A stretch of DNA of 64,000 nucleotides from Lasioglossum baleicum (GCF_051020765.1 NW_027469353.1:1-64000); one strand, 5' to 3'; positions 13,065 to 29,927 are shown, counted from the first letter of the stretch. Translations and numbers: made by a program. Notes: a model not told the origin generated them from the sequence alone.

Positions 13065-15675
13065 CGCTTAACGCATAACGCCTAACGCATAACGCGTAAC
13101 GCATAATGCATAACGCATAACGCTTAACGCATAGCCCATAACGCATAACGCATAACGCATCGCGCATAACGCATAACGGATAACGCATAACGCATAACGC
13201 ACAACGGATAACGCATAACGCATAACGCATAACGAATTACGCATAACGCATAACCCATAACGCATAACGCATAACGCATAACGCATAACGCATAACGCAT
13301 AACGCATAACGCATAACGCATAACGCATAACGCATAACGCATAACGCATAACGCATAACGCATAACGCATAACGCATAACGCATAACGCATAACGCATAA
13401 CGCATAACGCATAACGCATACCGCATAACGCATAACGCATAACGCATAACGCATAACGCATAACGCATAACGCATAACGCATAACGCATAACGCATAACG
13501 CATAACGCATAACGCACAAAGCATAACGCATAACGCATAACGCATAACGCTTAACGCATAACGCCTAACGCATAACGCGTAACGCATAATGCATAACGCA
13601 TAACGCTTAACGCATAGCCCATAACGCATAACGCATAACGCATCGCGCATAACGCATAACGGATAACGCATAACGCATAACGCACAACGGATAACGCATA
13701 ACGCATAACGCATAACGAATTACGCATAACGCATAACCCATAACGCATAACGCATAACGCATAACGCATAACGCATAACGCATAACGCATACCGCATAAC
13801 GCATAACGCATAACGCATAACGCATAACGCATAACGCATAACGCATAACGCATAACGCATAACGCACAAAGCATAACGCATAACGCATAACGCATAACGC
13901 ATAACGCATGACGCATAACGCATAACGCATAACGCATAACGCATAACGCATAACGCATAACGCATAACGCATAACGCATAACACATAACGCATAACGCAT
14001 AACGCATAACGCTTAACGCATAACGCCTAACGCATAACGCGTAACGCATAATGCATAACGCATAACGCTTAACGCATAGCCCATAACGCTTAACGCATAA
14101 CGCATCGCGCATAACGCATAACGCATAACGCATAACGCATAACGCATAACGCATAACGCATAACGGATAACGCAAGAAGCATAACGCATAACGCATAAAG
14201 CATAACGCATAACGCATAACGCATAACGCATAACGCATAACGGATAACGCAAGAAGCATAACGCATAACGCATAAAGCATAACGCATAACGCATAACGCA
14301 TAACGCATAACGCATAACACATAACGCATAACGCATAACGCATAACGCTTAACGCATAACGCCTAACGCATAACGCGTAACGCATAATGCATAACGCATA
14401 ACGCTTAACGCATAGCCCATAACGCATAACGCATAACGCATCGCGCATAACGCATAGCGGATAACGCATAACGCATAACGCACAACGGATAACGCATAAC
14501 GCATAACGCATAACGAATTACGCATAACGCATAACCCATAACGCATAACGCATAACGCATAACGCATAACGCATAACGCATAACGCATAACGCATAACGC
14601 ATAACGCTTAACGCATAACGCCTAACGCATAACGCGTAACGCATAATGCATAACGTATAACGCTTAACGCATAGCCCATAACGCATAACGCATAACGCAT
14701 CGCGCATAACGCATAACGGATAACGCATAACGCATAACGCATAACGGACAACGCATAACGCATAACGCATAACGAATTACGCATAACGCATAACCCATAA
14801 CGCATAACGCATAACGCATAACGCATAACGCATAACGCATAACGCATAACGCATAACGCATAACGCATAACGCATAACGCATAACGCATAACGCATAACG
14901 GATAACGCAAGAAGCATAACGCATAACGCATAAAGCATAACGCATTACGCATAACGCATAACGCATAACGCATAACGCATAACGCATAACGCATAACGCA
15001 TAACGCATAACGCATAACGCTTAACGCATAACGCTTAACGCATAACGCATTACGCATAACGCATAACGCATAACGCATAACGCTTAACGCATAGCTCATA
15101 ACGCATAACGCATAACGCTTAACGCATAACGCATAACGCATAACGGATAACGCATAACGCATAACGCATAACGGATAACGCATAACGCATAACGCATAAC
15201 GCATAACGCATAACGCATAACGCATAACGCATAACGCGTAACGCATAATGCATAACGCATAACGCTTAACGCATAGCCCATGACGCATAACGCATAACGC
15301 ATCGCGCATAACGCATAACGGATAACGCATAACGCATAACGCATAACGCATAACGCATAACGCATAACGCATAACGCATAACGCATAACGCATAACGCAT
15401 AACGCATAACGCATAACGCATAACGCATAACGCATAACGCATAACGCATAACGCATAACGCATAACGCATAACGCATAACGCATAACGCATAACGCATAA
15501 CGCATAACGCATAACGCATAACGCATAACGCATAACGCATAACGCATAACGCATAACGCATAACGCATAACGCATAACGCATAACGCATAACGCATAACG
15601 CATAACGCATAACGCATAACGCATAACGCATAACGCATAACGCATAACACATAACGCATAACGCATAACGCATAA
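13065..15675. repeat. Higher-order copy S3 (2,611 bp, shortest form)
   Basis: Most compact copy: A1 (13065), CGCATAC 13415, CGCACAA 13513, A1' (13548) with CGCATAC 13786, CGCACAA 13863 and CGCATGA 13905, A3 (14010), A1s (14346), A2 (14605), B (15032), pure run 15326-15647 (46 units), CACATAA 15648. There is no B block between A3 and A1s. It shares an odd CGCATAG directly before CGGATAA (14451) with S4 (17076), and CCCATGA (15277) with S2 and S4. Private change: CGGACAA at 14745. Confidence 0.93.
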
Positions 15676-18600
15676 CGCTTAACGCATAACGCCTAACGCA
15701 TAACGCGTAACGCATAATGCATAACGCATAACGCTTAACGCATAGCCCATAACGCATAACGCATAACGCATCGCGCATAACGCATAACGGATAACGCATA
15801 ACGCATAACGCACAACGGATAACGCATAACGCATAACGCATAACGAATTACGCATAACGCATAACCCATAACGCATAACGCATAACGCATAACGCATAAC
15901 GCATAACGCATAACGCATAACGCATAACGCATAACGCATAACGCATAACGCATAACGCATAACGCATAACGCATAACGCATAACGCATAACGCATAACGC
16001 ATAACGCATAACGCATAACGCATAACGCATAACGCATACCGCATAACGCATAACGCATAACGCATAACGCATAACGCATAACGCATAACGCATAACGCAT
16101 AACGCATAACGCATAACGCATAACGCATAACGCACAAAGCATAACGCATAACGCATAACGCATAACGCTTAACGCATAACGCCTAACGCATAACGCGTAA
16201 CGCATAATGCATAACGCATAACGCTTAACGCATAGCCCATAACGCATAACGCATAACGCATCGCGCATAACGCATAACGGATAACGCATAACGCATAACG
16301 CACAACGGATAACGCATAACGCATAACGCATAACGAATTACGCATAACGCATAACCCATAACGCATAACGCATAACGCATAACGCATAACGCATAACGCA
16401 TAACGCATACCGCATAACGCATAACGCATAACGCATAACGCATAACGCATAACGCATAACGCATAACGCATAACGCATAACGCACAAAGCATAACGCATA
16501 ACGCATAACGCATAACGCATAACGCATGACGCATAACGCATAACGCATAACGCATAACGCATAACGCATAACGCATAACGCATAACGCATAACGCATAAC
16601 ACATAACGCATAACGCATAACGCATAACGCTTAACGCATAACGCCTAACGCATAACGCGTAACGCATAATGCATAACGCATAACGCTTAACGCATAGCCC
16701 ATAACGCTTAACGCATAACGCATCGCGCATAACGCATAACGCATAACGCATAACGCATAACGCATAACGCATAACGCATAACGCATAACGGATAACGCAA
16801 GAAGCATAACGCATAACGCATAAAGCATAACGCATAACGCATAACGCATAACGCATAACGCATAACGGATAACGCAAGAAGCATAACGCATAACGCATAA
16901 AGCATAACGCATAACGCATAACGCATAACGCATAACGCATAACACATAACGCATAACGCATAACGCATAACGCTTAACGCATAACGCCTAACGCATAACG
17001 CGTAACGCATAATGCATAACGCATAACGCTTAACGCATAGCCCATAACGCATAACGCATAACGCATCGCGCATAACGCATAGCGGATAACGCATAACGCA
17101 TAACGCACAACGGATAACGCATAACGCATAACGCATAACGAATTACGCATAACGCATAACCCATAACGCATAACGCATAACGCATAACGCATAACGCATA
17201 ACGCATAACGCATAACGCATAACGCATAACGCTTAACGCATAACGCCTAACGCATAACGCGTAACGCATAATGCATAACGTATAACGCTTAACGCATAGC
17301 CCATAACGCATAACGCATAACGCATCGCGCATAACGCATAACGGATAACGCATAACGCATAACGCATAACGGATAACGCATAACGCATAACGCATAACGA
17401 ATTACGCATAACGCATAACCCATAACGCATAACGCATAACGCATAACGCATAACGCATAACGCATAACGCATAACGCATAACGCATAACGCATAACGCAT
17501 AACGCATAACGCATAACGCATAACGGATAACGCAAGAAGCATAACGCATAACGCATAAAGCATAACGCATTACGCATAACGCATAACGCATAACGCATAA
17601 CGCATAACGCATAACGCATAACGCATAACGCATAACGCATAACGCTTAACGCATAACGCTTAACGCATAACGCATTACGCATAACGCATAACGCATAACG
17701 CATAACGCTTAACGCATAGCTCATAACGCATAACGCATAACGCTTAACGCATAACGCATAACGCATAACGCATAACGGATAACGCATAACGCATAACGCA
17801 TAACGGATAACGCATAACGCATAACGCATAACGCATAACGCATAACGCATAACGCATAACGCATAACGCGTAACGCATAATGCATAACGCATAACGCTTA
17901 ACGCATAGCCCATGACGCATAACGCATAACGCATCGCGCATAACGCATAACGGATAACGCATAACGCATAACGCATAACGCATAACGCATAACGCATAAC
18001 GCATAACGCATAACGCATAACGCATAACGCATAACGCATAACGCATAACGCATAACGCATAACGCATAACGCATAACGCATAACGCATAACGCATAACGC
18101 ATAACGCATAACGCATAACGCATAACGCATAACGCATAACGCATAACGCATAACGCATAACGCATAACGCATAACGCATAACGCATAACGCATAACGCAT
18201 AACGCATAACGCATAACGCATAACGCATAACGCATAACGCATAACGCATAACGCATAACGCATAACGCATAACGCATAACGCATAACGCATAACGCATAA
18301 CGCATAACGCATAACGCATAACGCATAACGCATAACGCATAACGCATAACGCATAACGCATAACGCATACCGCATAACGCATAACGCATAACGCATAACG
18401 CATAACGCATAACGCATAACGCATAACGCATAACGCATAACGCATAACGCATAACGCATAACGCATAACGCATAACGCATAACGCATAACGCATAACGCA
18501 TAACGCATAACGCATAACGCATAACGCATAACGCATAACGCATAACGCATAACGCATAACGCATAACGCATAACGCATAACGCATAACGCATAACGCATA

Positions 18601-18895
18601 ACGCATAACGCATAACGCATAACGCATAACGCATAACGCATAACGCATAACGCATAACGCATAACGCATAACGCATAACGCATAACGCATAACGCATAAC
18701 GCATAACGCATAACGCATAACGCATAACGCATAACGCATAACGCATAACGCATAACGCATAACGCATAACGCATAACGCATAACGCATAACGCATAACGC
18801 ATAACGCATAACGCATAACGCATAACGCATAACGCATAACGCATAACGCATAACGCATAACGCATAACACATAACGCATAACGCATAACGCATAA
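15676..18895. repeat. Higher-order copy S4 (3,220 bp)
   Basis: Same order as S3: A1 (15676), CGCATAC 16033, A1' (16166), A3 (16628), A1s (16971), A2 (17230), B (17657), CACATAA 18868. From the S3 copy, offsets are 2,611 bp at A1, 2,618 at A1' and A3, and 2,625 at A1s, A2 and B, so single heptamers were gained on the way. The large difference is the terminal run: 17958-18363 (58 units) plus 18371-18867 (71 units) around CGCATAC 18364, against 46 units in S3. CCCATGA at 17909 groups it with S2 and S3. Confidence 0.93.
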
Positions 18896-21800
18896 CGCTT
18901 AACGCATAACGCCTAACGCATAACGCGTAACGCATAATGCATAACGCATAACGCTTAACGCATAGCCCATAACGCATAACGCATAACGCATCGCGCATAA
19001 CGCATAACGGATAACGCATAACGCATAACGCACAACGGATAACGCATAACGCATAACGCATAACGAATTACGCATAACGCATAACCCATAACGCATAACG
19101 CATAACGCATAACGCATAACGCATAACGCATAACGCATAACGCATAACGCATAACGCATAACGCATAACGCATAACGCATAACGCATAACGCATAACGCA
19201 TAACGCATAACGCATAACGCATAACGCATAACGCATAACGCATAACGCATAACGCATAACGCATACCGCATAACGCATAACGCATAACGCATAACGCATA
19301 ACGCATAACGCATAACGCATAACGCATAACGCATAACGCATAACGCATAACGCACAAAGCATAACGCATAACGCATAACGCATAACGCTTAACGCATAAC
19401 GCCTAACGCATAACGCGTAACGCATAATGCATAACGCATAACGCTTAACGCATAGCCCATAACGCATAACGCATAACGCATCGCGCATAACGCATAACGG
19501 ATAACGCATAACGCATAACGCACAACGGATAACGCATAACGCATAACGCATAACGAATTACGCATAACGCATAACCCATAACGCATAACGCATAACGCAT
19601 AACGCATAACGCATAACGCATAACGCATAACGCATAACGCATAACGCTTAACGCATAACGCATAACGCATAACGCATAACGCATAACGCATAACGCATAA
19701 CGCATAACGCATAACGCACAAAGCATAACGCATAACGCATAACGCATAACGCATAACGCATGACGCATAACGCATAACGCATAACGCATAACGCATAACG
19801 CATAACGCATAACGCATAACGCATAACGCATAACACATAACGCATAACGCATAACGCATAACGCTTAACGCATAACGCCTAACGCATAACGCGTAACGCA
19901 TAATGCATAACGCATAACGCTTAACGCATAGCCCATAACGCTTAACGCATAACGCATCGCGCATAACGCATAACGCATAACGCATAACGCATAACGCATA
20001 ACGCATAACGCATAACGCATAACGCATAACGGATAACGCAAGAAGCATAACGCATAACGCATAAAGCATAACGCATAACGCATAACGCATAACGCATAAC
20101 GCATAACGCATAACGGATAACGCAAGAAGCATAACGCATAACGCATAAAGCATAACGCATAACGCATAACGCATAACGCATAACGCATAACGCATAACGC
20201 ATAACGCATAACGCATAACGCATAACGCATAACGCATAACGCATAACGCATAACGCATAACGCATAACGCATAACGCATAACGGATAACGCAAGAAGCAT
20301 AACGCATAACGCATAAAGCATAACGCATAACGCATAACGCATAACGCATAACGCATAACGGATAACGCAAGAAGCATAACGCATAACGCATAAAGCATAA
20401 CGCATAACGCATAACGCATAACGCATAACGCATAACGCATAACGCATAACGCATAACGCATAACGCATAACGCATAACGCATAACGCATAACGCATAACG
20501 CTTAACGCATAACGCATTACGCATAACGCATAACGCATAACGCATAACGCATAACGCATAACGCATAACGCATAACGCATAACGCATAACGCATAACGCA
20601 TAACGCATAACGCATAACGCATAACGCATAACGCATAACGCATAACGCATAACGCATAACGCATAACGCATAACGCATAACGCATAACGCATAACGCATA
20701 ACGCATAACGCATAACGCATAACGCATAACGCATAACGCATAACGCATAACGCATAACGCATAACGCATAACGCATAACGCATAACGCATAACGCATAAC
20801 GCATAACGCATAACGCATAACGCATAACGCATAACGCATAACGCATAACGCATAACGCATAACGCATAACGCATAACGCATAACGCATAACGCATAACGC
20901 ATAACGCATAACGCATAACGCATAACGCATAACGCATAACGCATAACGCATAACGCATAACGCATAACGCATAACGCATAACGCATAACGCATAACGCAT
21001 AACGCATAACGCATAACGCATAACGCATAACGCATAACGCATAACGCATAACGCATAACGCATAACGCATAACGCATAACGCATAACGCATAACGCATAA
21101 CGCATAACGCATAACGCATAACGCATAACGCATAACGCATAACGCATAACGCATAACGCATAACGCATAACGCATACCGCATAACGCATAACGCATAACG
21201 CATAACGCATAACGCATAACGCATAACGCATAACGCATAACGCATAACGCATAACGCACAAAGCATAACGCATAACGCATAACGCATAACGCATAACGCA
21301 TGACGCATAACGCATAACGCATAACGCATAACGCATAACGCATAACGCATAACGCATAACGCATAACGCATAACGCATAACGCATAACGCATAACGCATA
21401 ACGCATAACGCATAACGCATAACGCATAACGCATAACGCATAACGCATAACGCATAACGCATAACGCATAACGCATAACGCATAACGCATAACGCATAAC
21501 GCATAACGCATAACGCATAACGCATAACGCATAACGCATAACGCATAACGCATAACGCATAACGCATAACGCATAACGCATAACGCATAACGCATAACGC
21601 GTAACGCATAATGCATAACGCATAACGCTTAACGCATAGCCCATAACGCATAACGCATAACGCATCGCGCATAACGCATAACGGATAACGCATAACGCAT
21701 AACGCATAACGCATAACGCATAACGCATAACGCATAACGCATAACGCATAACGCATAACGCATAACGCATAACGCATAACGCATAACGCATAACGCATAA

Positions 21801-24800
21801 CGCATAACGCATAACGCATAACGCATAACGCATAACGCATAACGCATAACGCATAACGCATAACGCATAACGCATAACGCATAACGCATAACGCATAACG
21901 CATAACGCATAACGCATAACGCATAACGCATAACGCATAACGCATAACGCATAACGCATAACGCATAACGCATAACGCATAACGCATAACGCATAACGCA
22001 TAACGCATAACGCATAACGCATAACGCATAACGCATAACGCATAACGCATAACGCATAACGCATAACGCATAACGCATAACGCATAACGCATAACGCATA
22101 ACGCATAACGCATAACGCATAACGCATAACGCATAACGCATAACGCATAACGCATAACGCATAACGCATAACGCATAACGCATAACGCATAACGCATAAC
22201 GCATAACGCATAACGCATAACGCATAACGCATAACGCATAACGCATAACGCATAACGCATAACGCATAACGCATAACGCATAACGCATAACGCATAACGC
22301 ATAACGCATAACGCATAACGCATAACGCATAACGCATAACGCATAACGCATAACGCATAACGCATAACGCATAACGCATAACGCATAACGCATAACGCAT
22401 AACGCATAACGCATAACGCATAACGCATAACGCATAACGCATAACGCATAACGCATAACGCATAACGCATAACGCATAACGCATAACGCATAACGCATAA
22501 CGCATAACGCATAACGCATAACGCATAACGCATAACGCATACCGCATAACGCATAACGCATAACGCATAACGCATAACGCATAACGCATAACGCATAACG
22601 CATAACGCACAAAGCATAACGCATAACGCATAACGCATAACGCATAACGCATGACGCATAACGCATAACGCATAACGCATAACGCATAACGCATAACGCA
22701 TAACGCATAACGCATAACGCATAACGCATAACGCATAACGCATAACGCATAACGCATTACGCATAACGCATAACGCATAACGCATAACGCATAACGCATA
22801 ACGCATAACGCATAACGCATAACGCATACCGCATAACGCATAACGCATAACGCATAACGCATAACGCATAACGCATAACGCATAACGCATAACGCATAAC
22901 GCATAACGCACAAAGCATAACGCATAACGCATAACGCATAACGCATAACGCATAACGCATAACGCATGACGCATAACGCATAACGCATAACGCATAACGC
23001 ATAACGCATAACGCATAACGCATAACGCATAACGCATAACGCATAACGCATAACGCATAACGCATAACGCATAACGCATAACGCATAACGCATAACGCAT
23101 AACGCATAACGCATAACGCATAACGCATAACGCATAACGCATAACGCATAACGCATAACGCATAACGCATAACGCATAACGCATAACGCATAACGCATAA
23201 CGCATAACGCATAACGCATAACGCATAACGCATAACGCATAACGCATAACGCATAACGCATAACGCATAACGCATAACGCATAACGCATAACGCATAACG
23301 CATAACGCATAACGCATAACGCATAACGCATAACGCATAACGCATAACGCATAACGCATAACGCATAACGCATAACGCATAACGCATAACGCATAACGCA
23401 TAACGCATAACACATAACGCATAACGCATAACGCATAACGCTTAACGCATAACGCCTAACGCATAACGCGTAACGCATAATGCATAACGCATAACGCTTA
23501 ACGCATAGCCCATAACGCATAACTCATAACGCATCGCGCATAACGCATAACGGATAACGCATAACGCATAACGCACAACGGATAACGCATAACGCATAAC
23601 GCATAACGAATTACGCATAACGCATAACCCATAACGCATAACGCATAACGCATAACGCATAACGCATAACGCATAACGCTTAACGCATAACGCCTAACGC
23701 ATAACGCGTAACGCATAATGCATAACGTATAACGCTTAACGCATAGCCCATAACGCATAACGCATAACGCATCGCGCATAACGCATAACGGATAACGCAT
23801 AACCCATAACGCATAACGGATAACGCATAACGCATAACGCATAACGAATTACGCATAACGCATAACCCATAACGCATAACGCATAACGCATAACGCATAA
23901 CGCATAACGCATAACGCATAACGCATAACGCATAACGCATAACGCATAACGCATAACGCATAACGGATAACGCAAGAAGCATAACGCATAACGCATAAAG
24001 CATAACGCATTACGCATAACGCATAACGCATAACGCATAACGCATAACGCATAACGCATAACGCATAACGCATAACGCATAACGCATAACGCTTAACGCA
24101 TAACGCTTAACGCATAACGCATTACGCATAACGCATAACGCATAACGCATAACGCTTAACGCATAGCTCATAACGCATAACGCATAACGCTTAACGCATA
24201 ACGCATAACGCATAACGGATAACGCATAACGCATAACGCATAACGGATAACGCATAACGCATAACGCATAACGCATAACGCATAACGCATAACGCATAAC
24301 GCATAACGCATAACGCGTAACGCATAATGCATAACGCATAACGCTTAACGCATAGCCCATAACGCATAACGCATAACGCATCGCGCATAACGCATAACGG
24401 ATAACGCATAACGCATAACGCATAACGCATAACGCATAACGCATAACGCATAACGCATAACGCATAACGCATAACGCATAACGCATAACGCATAACGCAT
24501 AACGCATAACGCATAACGCATAACGCATAACGCATAACGCATAACGCATAACGCATAACGCATAACGCATAACGCATAACGCATAACGCATAACGCATAA
24601 CGCATAACGCATAACGCATAACGCATAACGCATAACGCATAACGCATAACGCATAACGCATAACGCATAACGCATAACGCATAACGCATAACGCATAACG
24701 CATAACGCATAACGCATAACGCATAACGCATAACGCATAACGCATAACGCATAACGCATAACGCATAACGCATAACGCATAACGCATAACGCATAACGCA

Positions 24801-25587
24801 TAACGCATAACGCATAACGCATAACGCATAACGCATAACGCATAACGCATAACGCATAACGCATAACGCATAACGCATAACGCATAACGCATAACGCATA
24901 ACGCATAACGCATACCGCATAACGCATAACGCATAACGCATAACGCATAACGCATAACGCATAACGCATAACGCATAACGCATAACGCATAACGCATAAC
25001 GCATAACGCATAACGCATAACGCATAACGCATAACGCATAACGCGTAACGCATAATGCATAACGCATAACGCTTAACGCATAGCCCATAACGCATAACGC
25101 ATAACGCATCGCGCATAACGCATAACGGATAACGCATAACGCATAACGCATAACGCATAACGCATAACGCATAACGCATAACGCATAACGCATAACGCAT
25201 AACGCATAACGCATAACGCATAACGCATAACGCATAACGCATAACGCATAACGCATAACGCATAACGCATAACGCATAACGCATAACGCATAACGCATAA
25301 CGCATAACGCATAACGCATAACGCATAACGCATAACGCATAACGCATAACGCATAACGCATAACGCATAACGCATAACGCATAACGCATAACGCATAACG
25401 CATAACGCATAACGCATAACGCATAACGCATAACGCATAACGCATAACGCATAACGCATAACGCATAACGCATAACGCATAACGCATAACGCATAACGCA
25501 TAACGCATAACGCATAACGCATAACGCATAACGCATAACGCATAACGCATAACGCATAACACATAACGCATAACGCATAACGCATAA
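18896..25587. repeat. Higher-order copy S5 (6,692 bp, longest form)
   Basis: Order: A1 (18896), CGCATAC 19264, A1' (19386), A3 (19862) with four CGCAAGA groups, CGCTTAA/CGCATTA 20499/20513, pure run 20520-21170 (93 units), CGCATAC/CGCACAA/CGCATGA at 21171/21255/21297, a header remnant at 21598-21688, pure run 21689-22535 (121 units), CGCATAC/CGCACAA/CGCATGA at 22536/22606/22648 and again at 22823/22907/22963, CACATAA 23411, A1s (23439), A2 (23677), B (24104), pure runs 24405-24908 (72 units) and 25133-25559 (61 units). It shares CCCATAA at +126 of A2 (23803) with S6. Confidence 0.9.
21689..22535. repeat. Longest run of identical heptamers (847 bp, 121 units)
   Basis: No departure from CGCATAA is visible between CGGATAA at 21682 and CGCATAC at 22536. 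Other long pure runs are 32623-33301 (97 units), 31832-32503 (96), 20520-21170 (93), 5841-6449 (87), 962-1500 (77), 24405-24908 (72) and 28976-29479 (72). Perfect identity over this length implies recent expansion or very active homogenisation. It is also the kind of stretch whose assembled length is least certain. Confidence 0.95.
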
Positions 25588-28500
25588 CGCTTAACGCATA
25601 ACGCCTAACGCATAACGCGTAACGCATAATGCATAACGCATAACGCTAAACGCATAGCCCATAACGCATAACGCATAACGCATCGCGCATAACGCATAAC
25701 GGATAACGCATAACGCATAACGCACAACGGATAACGCATAACGCATAACGCATAACGAATTACGCATAACGCATAACCCATAACGCATAACGCATAACGC
25801 ATAACGCATAACGCATAACGCATAACGCATAACGCATAACGCATAACGCATAACGCATAACGCATAACGCATAACGCATAACGCATAACGCATAACGCAT
25901 AACGCATAACGCATAACGCATAACGCATAACGCATAACGCATACCGCATAACGCATAACGCATAACGCATAACGCATAACGCATAACGCATAACGCATAA
26001 CGCATAACGCATAACGCATAACGCATAACGCACAAAGCATAACGCATAACGCATAACGCATAACGCTTAACGCATAACGCCTAACGCATAACGCGTAACG
26101 CGTAACGCATAACGCATAACGCTTAACGCATAGCCCATAACGCATAACGCATAACGCATCGCGCATAACGCATAACGGATAACGCATAACGCATAACGCA
26201 CAACGGATAACGCATAACGCATAACGCATAACGAATTACGCATAACGCATAACCCATAACGCATAACGCATAACGCATAACGCATAACGCATAACGCATA
26301 ACGCATAACGCATAACGCTTAACGCATAACGCATAACGCATAACGCATAACGCATAACGCATAACGCATAACGCATAACGCATAACGCATAACGCATAAC
26401 GCATAACGCATAACGCATAACGCATAACGCATAACGCATAACGCATAACGCATAACGCATAACGCATAACGCATAACGCATAACGCATAACGCATAACGC
26501 ATAACGCATAACGCATAACGCATAACGCATAACGCATAACGCATACCGCATAACGCATAACGCATAACGCATAACGCATAACGCATAACGCATAACGCAT
26601 AACGCATAACGCACAAAGCATAACGCATAACGCATAACGCATAACGCATAACGCATGACGCATAACGCATAACGCATAACGCATAACGCATAACGCATAA
26701 CGCATAACGCATAACGCATAACGCATAACACATAACGCATAACGCATAACGCATAACGCTTAACGCATAACGCCTAACGCATAACGCGTAACGCATAATG
26801 CATAACGCATAACGCTTAACGCATAGCCCATAACGCTTAACGCATAACGCATCGCGCATAACGCATAACGCATAACGCATAACGCATAACGCATAACGCA
26901 TAACGCATAACGCATAACGCATAACGGATAACGCAAGAAGCATAACGCATAACGCATAAAGCATAACGCATAACGCATAACGCATAACGCATAACGCATA
27001 ACGGATAACGCAAGAAGCATAACGCATAACGCATAAAGCATAACGCATAACGCATAACGCATAACGCATAACGCATAACGCATAACGCATAACGCATAAC
27101 GCATAACGCATAACGCATAACGCATAACGCATAACGCATAACGCTTAACGCATAACGCATTACGCATAACGCATAACGCATAACGCATAACGCATAACGC
27201 ATAACGCATAACGCATAACGCATAACGCATAACGCTTAACGCATAACGCATTACGCATAACGCATAACGCATAACGCATAACGCTTAACGCATAGCTCAT
27301 AACGCATAACGCATAACGCTTAACGCATAACGCATAACGCATAACGGATAACGCATAACGCATGACGCATAACGGATAACGCATAACGCATAACGCATAA
27401 CGCATAACGCATAACGCATAACGCATAACGCGTAACGCATAATGCATAACGCATAACGCTTAACGCATAGCCCATAACGCATAACGCATAACGCATCGCG
27501 CATAACGCATAACGGATAACGCATAACGCATAACGCATAACGCATAACGCATAACGCATAACGCATAACGCATAACGCATAACGCATAACGCATAACGCA
27601 TAACGCATAACGCATAACGCATAACGCATAACGCATAACGCATAACGCATAACGCATAACGCATAACGCATAACGCATAACGCATAACGCATAACGCATA
27701 ACGCATAACGCATAACGCATAACGCATAACGCATAACGCATAACGCATAACGCATAACGCATAACGCATAACGCATAACGCATAACGCATAACGCATAAC
27801 GCATAACGCATAACGCATAACGCATAACGCATAACGCATAACGCATAACGCATAACGCATAACGCATAACGCATAACGCATAACGCATAACGCATAACGC
27901 ATAACGCATAACGCATAACGCATAACGCATAACGCATAACGCATAACGCATAACGCATAACGCATAACGCATAACGCATAACGCATAACGCATAACGCTT
28001 AACGCATAACGCCTAACGCATAACGCGTAACGCATAATGCATAACGCATAACGCTTAACGCATAGCCCATAACGCATAACGCATAACGCATCGCGCATAA
28101 CGCATAACGGATAACGCATAACGCATAACGCACAACGGATAACGCATAACGCATAACGCATAACGAATTACGCATAACGCATAACCCATAACGCATAACG
28201 CATAACGCATAACGCATAACGCATAACGCATAACGCTTAACGCATAACGCCTAACGCATAACGCGTAACGCATAATGCATAACGTATAACGCTTAACGCA
28301 TAGCCCATAACGCATAACGCATAACGCATCGCGCATAACGCATAACGGATAACGCATAACCCATAACGCATAACGGATAACGCATAACGCATAACGCATA
28401 ACGAATTACGCATAACGCATAACCCATAACGCATAACGCATAACGCATAACGCATAACGCATAACGCATAACGCATAACGCATAACGCATAACGCATAAC

Positions 28501-29927
28501 GCATAACGCATAACGCATAACGCATAACGGATAACGCAAGAAGCATAACGCATAACGCATAAAGCATAACGCATTACGCATAACGCATAACGCATAACGC
28601 ATAACGCATAACGCATAACGCATAACGCATAACGCATAACGCATAACGCATAACGCATAACGCTTAACGCATAACGCTTAACGCATAACGCATTACGCAT
28701 AACGCATAACGCATAACGCATAACGCTTAACGCATAGCTCATAACGCATAACGCATAACGCTTAACGCATAACGCATAACGCATAACGGATAACGCATAA
28801 CGCATAACGCATAACGGATAACGCATAACGCATAACGCATAACGCATAACGCATAACGCATAACGCATAACGCATAACGCATAACGCGTAACGCATAATG
28901 CATAACGCATAACGCTTAACGCATAGCCCATAACGCATAACGCATAACGCATCGCGCATAACGCATAACGGATAACGCATAACGCATAACGCATAACGCA
29001 TAACGCATAACGCATAACGCATAACGCATAACGCATAACGCATAACGCATAACGCATAACGCATAACGCATAACGCATAACGCATAACGCATAACGCATA
29101 ACGCATAACGCATAACGCATAACGCATAACGCATAACGCATAACGCATAACGCATAACGCATAACGCATAACGCATAACGCATAACGCATAACGCATAAC
29201 GCATAACGCATAACGCATAACGCATAACGCATAACGCATAACGCATAACGCATAACGCATAACGCATAACGCATAACGCATAACGCATAACGCATAACGC
29301 ATAACGCATAACGCATAACGCATAACGCATAACGCATAACGCATAACGCATAACGCATAACGCATAACGCATAACGCATAACGCATAACGCATAACGCAT
29401 AACGCATAACGCATAACGCATAACGCATAACGCATAACGCATAACGCATAACGCATAACGCATAACGCATAACGCATAACGCATACCGCATAACGCATAA
29501 CGCATAACGCATAACGCATAACGCATAACGCATAACGCATAACGCATAACGCATAACGCATAACGCATAACGCATAACGCATAACGCATAACGCATAACG
29601 CATAACGCATAACGCATAACGCGTAACGCATAATGCATAACGCATAACGCTTAACGCATAGCCCATAACGCATAACGCATAACGCATCGCGCATAACGCA
29701 TAACGGATAACGCATAACGCATAACGCATAACGCATAACGCATAACGCATAACGCATAACGCATAACGCATAACGCATAACGCATAACGCATAACGCATA
29801 ACGCATAACGCATAACGCATAACGCATAACGCATAACGCATAACGCATAACGCATAACGCATAACGCATAACGCATAACGCATAACGCATAACGCATAAC
29901 ACATAACGCATAACGCATAACGCATAA
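25588..29927. repeat. Higher-order copy S6 (4,340 bp)
   Basis: Order: A1 (25588; CGCTAAA replaces the second CGCTTAA at 25644), CGCATAC 25940, A1' (26064; CGCGTAA doubled at 26092/26099 and TGCATAA absent), CGCATGA 26653, A3 (26757), B (27144 onward), pure run 27520-27995 (68 units), A1s (27996), A2 (28234), B (28675), pure run 28976-29479 (72 units), CGCATAC 29480, short header 29620, CACATAA 29900. CCCATAA at 28360 matches 23803 in S5. Relative to S5 the offset is 4,571 bp at CGCATAC and 4,578 bp at the next CGCGTAA, a one-unit gain. Confidence 0.92.
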
